Shown: positions 62,440 through 64,000 of the stretch, in pieces
Layout: the number at the start of each line of letters is the position of its first letter
How positions within the stretch are numbered: the stretch's first letter is position 1
From: Maribacter arenosus
GTDB taxonomy: Bacteria > Bacteroidota > Bacteroidia > Flavobacteriales > Flavobacteriaceae
Direction of reading: 5' to 3'
Assembly: GCF_014610845.1 (NCBI RefSeq)
Contig: NZ_JABTCG010000004.1
Coordinates: forward strand, 1 to 64,000
DNA length: 64,000 nt
Program-made: the position numbers and the translations under genes
The notes under the pieces: generated by a model
Told to the model about the DNA's origin: nothing
What the model saw: the letters and a program-made list of their open reading frames with translations, nothing else
Database searches by the model: none

Positions 62440-64000
62440 ATGAAACGCACTTGTATTTTTCTCTCACTATTTCTGATTGCCATCATCTTTTCGAGGTGTA
62501 AGGAAACCGCAGAGGAAATTAAGGAAAAAGAAATAGAAATGATTTCCACCCAAACCATGGGCCTTGCCTATCTGGAATTGTTCAAACTTGAAGAGGCTGA
62601 AGAATCGTTTATAAAATACATATCGCTAGCCCCCGACAGGAAAATGGGATATGCAAATTTGGGATTGGTTTATCTACGAATGGGCAAGTATGCAGAAGCC
62701 GAGGAACAGCTCTTAAAGGCCATAGACATAGATGCCAAAGATGCGGATATCAATTTGATTTTGGCCACCGTTTATCAAATGAACGAACAGAAAGACAAAG
62801 CGATCTCTATCTTGAACCGTTCGCTTGATTTTGACCCTGAGCACGAAAAATCATTATACATGCTCTCGGAGATATACGTTTCGGAAGGAGATGACGCCTT
62901 CCAAAGTAAAAGAAAGAAATGTTTGATTGATTTGGTACGAAAGGCACCTGACAATATTGTTCCCATTTTGGAATTGACCGCCATTTATATACGTAATTCG
63001 GAGGCAGATAAGGCCATTGAGCAATTGGAAACCATAAAAAAACGGTTCCCCGAGTTTCCGAAAGAGGCGGTTGATTACTATAGTGATACGATTGACTTTT
63101 TAAGAATACCCGATGCGGAAAAGGCGTTGACCTCATTTATGATTTTTCATAACTATTTAAAGGTGACTTTCCCTTATCAAGGCGGAATCAAGGAATTAAA
63201 AGGGTCCCAAGGTTCGTTGATTGGCCTTCCCTTGATTACCTATGACCTGAATCATTCAGCCCTTAAAGATGATAATACATCCATTCTGGAGGTCATTAAG
63301 TTTACCGATGCCACAAGTGCAGTCGGTTTAGACGCCGTTCCGATATTCGAAAACCATTCCGATCTCGAGAAACAATACATAACACATGTAACTGCTGCAG
63401 ATTACGATAGTGATGGCGATTTGGATATCTATGTAGGAAGTTACAATACCGAAAACGAAACCTATGAACATTTTCTTTTCAACAATGATCTAAGTCTGTT
63501 TTGGGATATTTCAATGGATGTTGGAATTACCCATTCCGGAAAGGAATCATCGGCAGTTTTTACCGACTACGACAATGATGGCTTCCTTGACCTTTATGTG
63601 GTAAAAGAAGGAGGCAATATTCTTTATAAAAATGCTGGGGAAGGAAAGTTCAATGATGTTACCAAAGAAGCATTATTGGATGCCGAACGGGAAAGTACAA
63701 ATGCACTGTTTCTTGATTTAGACCATGATGGGGACTTGGATATTTTCGAGACCGGGCCTGGACCAAACTATGTCTTTCGCAACAATGGTGATGGTACTTT
63801 TGTAGAACAAGCTGAAAAAATGGGATTGGCCGGAAGTGCTATCAAGGGTAACGATGCAGCCTTTGGGGATTTTGATGATGACGGGGATATAGATCTTTTC
63901 GTAGCCAATGATAATGCAGCGAACAACCTATATACCAATCAAAGACAAGGTGTATTCAATGATATTTCCCAAAACAACCTACCTGCCAATAACAAGGGAA
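62440..64000 (+). CDS. TPR plus FG-GAP (CRTAC1-like) lipoprotein, 3' partial
   Basis: The frame is open to the right edge, about 520 residues seen. The ATG at 62440 gives a lipoprotein signal (LFLIAIIFSRC); an in-frame ATG at 62404, immediately after the preceding stop, would add twelve residues. Residues ~30-200 are TPR repeats (GLAYLELFKLEEAEESFIKY, GYANLGLVYLRMGKYAEAEE, NLILATVYQMNEQKDKAISI). Then FG-GAP repeats with Ca2+-type loops (TAADYDSDGDLDIYVGSYN, TDYDNDGFLDLYVVKEGG, LDLDHDGDLDIFETGPG, GDFDDDGDIDLFVANDN). An ASPIC/UnbV domain probably follows outside the window. It mirrors the CRTAC1 protein that opens the cluster. Confidence 0.88.
   Translation, partial: MKRTCIFLSLFLIAIIFSRCKETAEEIKEKEIEMISTQTMGLAYLELFKLEEAEESFIKYISLAPDRKMGYANLGLVYLRMGKYAEAEEQLLKAIDIDAKDADINLILATVYQMNEQKDKAISILNRSLDFDPEHEKSLYMLSEIYVSEGDDAFQSKRKKCLIDLVRKAPDNIVPILELTAIYIRNSEADKAIEQLETIKKRFPEFPKEAVDYYSDTIDFLRIPDAEKALTSFMIFHNYLKVTFPYQGGIKELKGSQGSLIGLPLITYDLNHSALKDDNTSILEVIKFTDATSAVGLDAVPIFENHSDLEKQYITHVTAADYDSDGDLDIYVGSYNTENETYEHFLFNNDLSLFWDISMDVGITHSGKESSAVFTDYDNDGFLDLYVVKEGGNILYKNAGEGKFNDVTKEALLDAERESTNALFLDLDHDGDLDIFETGPGPNYVFRNNGDGTFVEQAEKMGLAGSAIKGNDAAFGDFDDDGDIDLFVANDNAANNLYTNQRQGVFNDISQNNLPANNKG

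Overview
The window reads as chromosome from a member of the Flavobacteriaceae (Bacteroidota), probably marine. The evidence is a SprB-repeat protein with a type IX secretion (T9SS) type B C-terminal domain followed by a PorP/SprF-like gene, many SusD/TonB-world features (beta-barrel receptor, abundant lipoproteins with a Cys soon after a short hydrophobic stretch), and promoters of the Bacteroidetes form TTTG-N19-TAnnTTTG in front of both tRNA genes and dusB. Base composition is moderately AT-rich and even; I see no insertion sequence, prophage, integrase or CRISPR array.

Layout. 1-4.4 kb: the end of a large T9SS-type adhesin, its PorP/SprF partner and folB, then tRNA-Cys. 4.5-8.2 kb (minus): LysE-type exporter, GIN-domain protein, rnr. 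8.2-8.8 kb: a 0.6 kb very AT-rich non-coding stretch with repeated palindromes and a promoter for rpiB. 9.2-11.0 kb: zinc/cation efflux protein, ElaA-like acetyltransferase, small unknown. 11.2-15.7 kb (minus): GH3 glycosidase and a type II restriction-modification pair in which nuclease and methyltransferase lie in the same frame separated by one stop codon. 15.8-22.7 kb: NlpC/P60 lipoprotein, then a four-gene minus-strand operon (fructosamine-kinase-like, PQQ dehydrogenase with a heme-c motif, Gfo/Idh/MocA oxidoreductase, AMP-forming acyl-CoA ligase). 23-25 kb: S41 protease overlapping rnpA. 25.2-28.3 kb: a GCS2 ligase fused to CBS domains, paired with an aspartoacylase-like deacylase. 28.3-32.7 kb: M1 and S8 peptidases and an MBL-fold hydrolase. 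33-39 kb: cation:proton antiporter with an RCK domain, an apiosidase-like glycosidase, lepA. 39.3-48.5 kb: outer-membrane barrel, PD40 lipoprotein, M28 peptidase, purple-acid-phosphatase-like enzyme, dusB, a LolC/E-type permease, rbfA. 48.6 kb: a CAT-anticodon tRNA whose acceptor stem marks it as tRNA-Ile2. 49-52.9 kb: a gene-poor stretch with small genes, a stranded T9SS tail fragment and a few terminators.

52.9-64 kb is the most distinctive part: eight genes, all on the plus strand with 3-36 bp gaps, running off the right edge. They encode a CRTAC1/ASPIC-UnbV FG-GAP lipoprotein, a one-heme PD40/HZS-alpha-like lipoprotein, a membrane-anchored YVTN propeller with a MauG/CCP-like cytochrome part (three CxxCH), a Reg_prop-type propeller, a RidA-fold protein, two tandem type 1 periplasmic binding proteins with no permease in view, and a TPR plus FG-GAP lipoprotein. 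I read this as one extracytoplasmic redox or sensing system of unknown substrate. The binding proteins and YVTN propeller recall PQQ alcohol-dehydrogenase gene neighbourhoods, but no dehydrogenase is present in this cluster within the window.
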